64,000 bases of DNA from the NCBI GenBank assembly GCA_001829185.1, contig MIAR01000059.1, positions 33,114 to 97,113 of the forward strand. Reading direction: 5' to 3'. Shown here one piece after another: positions 61,266-64,000 of this stretch (position 1 is the stretch's first letter; each line of letters opens with the position of its first letter). The stretch comes from Spirochaetes bacterium GWB1_60_80 (GTDB lineage Bacteria > Spirochaetota > Spirochaetia > Treponematales > UBA12059). A model generated the notes under the pieces. The model did no database searches, was not told the origin of the DNA, and worked only from the letters and a program-made list of their open reading frames with translations. The position numbers and the translations under genes were made by a program.

Positions 61266-63910
61266 TCAGCAGCGCCTCGCGAACAACAAGGCGGAGGGCA
61301 TGGCCTCGCCGGCCAGGACCGCCCAGATCTGGCAGATCGAATCGATCCGGCATTCGGAGCGCCGAACCCAAAGGGGGGGGACTGTCCCCGGACTGGTAAT
61401 AGCCGCTGCGTCCCCACAGCCGACTGGCGAGTACTTGATAGACCAGCCGTCCGGTGGCCAGAACGTCCAGCGCCGGGTTGGGTGTTTGTACCTGAACACT
61501 GTCCAGGGTGTGCCTTCACGGCTTGCCGGGTGGCGCCGACGGCGCGGAAGCGCTTGGCCAGTTCGACAGCTTCCCTGGCGCTGCGCCCCGTGGCCCAGCA
61601 GGATATTTATCTCGATACTCTGGCCGGCCGCCAGATCGAAGCTGCGTTGCATGGCCGCGCAGGGCTCCAGGCTGGCTTCCATGGCACCGGACCGCCACAG
61701 TCGGCTCAGGGCGGCCGGCTTGGCCAGCTGGCCGTTGCGGCCGATAAACTCGGCCTTGTCGGCCGCCAGCGTCCGGATCGGGCCACTCATGTCCAGGAAA
61801 ACCATCCGTCCGGAAAATTCGGCATTATACCAGTTGCGCGCGAAGAGTGCGCCGGTTTATCTTGACCGGCGCGTCCATGGCCACGAAGACCAATAATTCG
61901 CTATGGATACCCCGCTCGCCGTGTTCGAAAACGCTGTAGCCAAAGCCATGCCGGCAGGCATACGGCGTCAACCCGCGCTTGGGCAGCAAGGTCGGCGACC
62001 AGTAGTAACCGCTGTCTTAATCGCGCAGGTACAGCGCTTCGCCACCAGTATCGTAGACCGGGTCGTCGTACTAAGGCGAAATCCGGAATTCGTGGGAGTT
62101 TTCGCTCCAAGTATAGGCCACGCCGGCCTCGGATACCACCGTGCCGAAGGGTCGGGTTGGCGATGATGCTGCACCAAGGCGCGGCGTGACCTGCCCGGCA
62201 GCCAGCGTGATAATATATTCTCGTCCGCCGGCCGAGAAGCCGCCGTAGCCGTTGCCGAAGGCCAGAACGGGCTTGGGAAGGGGCGGGTCAACGAAACCGA
62301 TTTTCGCCGGCCGGGCCGGTATCAGTCGCGGTACGCTTTTCTCGATTCGCTGGCGGTCGGTAATCTGTTTTTCAAGCGAGCCGCGGCCAGGATGAGGGTA
62401 TAATCCTCGCTGGCGAGCTGGTCGGAGGAGCGCACGAAAATGCCGCCCGGCCGATCGAGGACGCTTTCGCGGGCGCTGGCCGAAATCAGCGCCCTGAGCT
62501 GGTCCCGCAAAGGCTGGCGGTAGCCGTTGGGTTCCTCGTTGAGGATGAGCAGGTCCACGGCCAGGCATGGTAAGCAAAGTATAACCTATCCGGCCTGCGC
62601 CAGCTGGTCGGTGACCGAGCGCAGCGCCGTGGCCAGGTGCGGCCACAGGGGGGGTATCGAGGCTTTTACGGAACAGGCCGAAGCAGGAGATCAGCAAGGG
62701 TGGCACCAGGGAAATGGCCAGCAAACTCAGGGTCCACCAGCCGAGCCGGTTCAATTTTAGCCAATCCAGAACCAGCATGAGTACCAGGTCCGGAGCGCGC
62801 AGGCTACGATGGATATTGTCCAGTATTTTCCAGCATCGCCGGCGCTCGGCATCGGCCAGGAAGGTGGCCGGCGCTCCCTTGAACGGCATGACGTCGCTGA
62901 CCAGGCCAGCCCGGGCGTGGCAGCCTTCGATCAGGTCGTGGCTCAGGATGCGATTGTCGGGGAAGCGGCCGGCCAGCGTCCGTTCAAAGGCCTCGATATC
63001 GGAGATGCCTTTGCCGATGTACGAGCCCTCGCCGAACAGATCCTGGTAGACGTCCGAGACGGCCTAGGTGTACGGATCGATGCCTGGCTCATTGTTGTTG
63101 AGCAGAGCGTACCAGGACTGGCGGGCGCCGGCGTACCTGGTCAGCATGCGCGGTTGCAGGATGCCATAGCCTTCGGTGACGCGGCCGGTCTTCTCGTCGT
63201 AGCGTGCCTGATTGAGCGGATGCGCCATGATGCCGACCAGCTGCCGGGCGCTGTCGCGCGGTAGCTGCGTGTCGGTGTCGAGGGTGATGACGTAACGGCC
63301 GGCGCGCAGTTGCGTCCGATCGCCGATGATCGACTGGAAATCATGGTTAGATGCGCCCTGCAGGAGGTGGTTCAAGTCGGCCAGTTTACCACGGTTGCGT
63401 TCATGGCCCAACCAGATTTTTTCACTCGGGTTCCAACGTCGGCTACGGTGGAACAGGAAAAAGCCGCCGCCGGCCTCGGCCGCGTAGCGGCGGTTGAGAT
63501 CCTGGATGGCCTCTTCGGCCTGGCTGAGCAAGGCAGCGTCGCCGGCGCTGGTTTCGGCTTGGGCATCGGAAAAGTCCGTCAGCAGGCCGAAAGCCAGGGC
63601 GGCGCCTTTACCCTGCAGCCGGCGGGCTAATTCGGCAACGAAGGCGCTCGCCATGGGGCGGGTCGGACCGCGCCATGGCGGCGATCAGCAGAATCAGGTT
63701 TTGCGGCTCGCTTTCGGCCACGGCGATCATGCGGTTCGCCTCGAGGGCCGCCTTGGCCTGGGCTTGCCTCTCGGCGAAGATTCGGACGGCGACGCGGCGC
63801 AGATTCTCGAGCAGGGCCAACCGCAGCATGAGGGGAATGGCCCACGGCTCGCCGAGCGTCGGTATCGTCACCGATTGGTAGGCGTCGATGAAGCCAGGCA
63901 GGGTGTTTAG
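61266..63910 (-). pseudogene. Cyclic beta-1,2-glucan synthase (NdvB-like, GT84/GH94), heavily decayed
   Basis: Reading leftward from the MITE: FIDAYQSVTIPTLGEPWAIP and LMLRLALLENLRRVAVRIFA, then (new frame) YVITLDTDTQLPRDSARQLV and GIMAHPLNQARYDEKTGRVT, then DPYT followed by TAG (63064-63066) and AVSDVYQDLFGEGSYIGKGI in the same frame. After further shifts come LILNEEPNGYRQPLRDQLRA, LAFGNGYGGFSAGGREYIIT, VVSEAGVAYTWSENSHEFRI, YDDPVYDTGGEALYLRD and ECRIDSICQIWAVLAGE. These are the glycosyltransferase and phosphorylase-like modules of NdvB, which is normally about 2800 aa. At least one nonsense mutation and several frameshifts are present, and large parts are missing. The N-terminus lies beyond the window. 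Confidence 0.85.
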
Positions 63911-64000
63911 CAGGTTGTTGAAAAAGCCGGTTGCTTTCTCAACAACCTTAACAATTCCTCGCATAGCTTGCGCTATGCTGCGTAATTGTACCGGCTTTTG
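63911..64000 (+). mobile_element. MITE family 1, copy 5 (cut by window end)
   Basis: The first 90 bp of the 129-bp element, preceded by TTAG (63907-63910). It sits inside the ndvB-like pseudogene and supplies an in-frame ATG (63964) with MRGIVKVVEKATGFFNNLL to the remaining part. Confidence 0.93.

Overview
This is a GC-rich, densely coded bacterial window that most resembles a high-GC member of the Spirochaetes (Treponema/Spirochaeta relatives). The assignment is an inference from several features: two chemotaxis receptors, several class III adenylate cyclases, exported solute-binding proteins whose signal peptides end in FAAGDK, a DUF115 motility-accessory protein, an HU protein with a Lys/Ala-rich tail, and a sigma-54-type promoter in front of a small sigma-70-family factor (a layout known from Borrelia). 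No rRNA, CRISPR array or replication origin was seen. One tRNA-Arg(TCT) is present.

Layout. 1-11.1 kb is interrupted by mobile DNA. It holds a receiver/PAS/histidine-kinase gene split by a 129-bp MITE, a chemotaxis receptor, a two-gene flavin/iron-sulfur amine or amino-acid dehydrogenase, a DDD-motif transferase-like gene with a FUSC-like membrane protein, a QueG-like ferredoxin protein and a MarR remnant. 11.4-19.3 kb holds a lipoprotein plus adenylate cyclase pair, a second cyclase, an MFS transporter, uridine kinase and a nitroreductase. 19.4-27.3 kb is one methionine operon: COG1900 (DUF39) fused to a ferredoxin, COG2122 (UPF0280), metF, metH and asd. Together these could make homocysteine directly from aspartate semialdehyde and methylate it. 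27.4-34 kb holds a tandem adenylate kinase, an RluA-type pseudouridine synthase, HU, a receptor, a SEC-C protein and a GerMN protein. 34.2-43.4 kb holds a signal peptidase / FtsI / DUF115 operon, a LysM-M23 peptidase, a small membrane peptide, the sigma factor, a divergent polysaccharide deacetylase and tsaD. 43.6-48.3 kb holds a very large solute-binding protein, a toxin-antitoxin pair, an AT-rich orphan and a gene-free hairpin-rich stretch.

48.3-59.6 kb is a divergent acyl-metabolism island. On the minus strand lie a regulator with two TetR DNA-binding domains, a ketosynthase III-like protein and a CoA-transferase. On the plus strand lie a second ketosynthase III-like protein, an SDR reductase and a complete Liv-type ABC importer whose LivM permease carries a C-terminal alpha/beta hydrolase. 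The two promoters share an inverted operator half-site.

59.6-64 kb is a gene graveyard behind the tRNA: a frameshifted Crp-like regulator, a possible outer-membrane protein remnant and a heavily mutated cyclic beta-glucan synthase (ndvB-like) cut by another MITE copy. Five copies of the 129-bp MITE (IS5-like YTAR target duplications) and two copies of a second MITE account for much of the damage. Several intact genes have a -10 box 5-10 nt before the start codon and no Shine-Dalgarno, suggesting leaderless transcripts.
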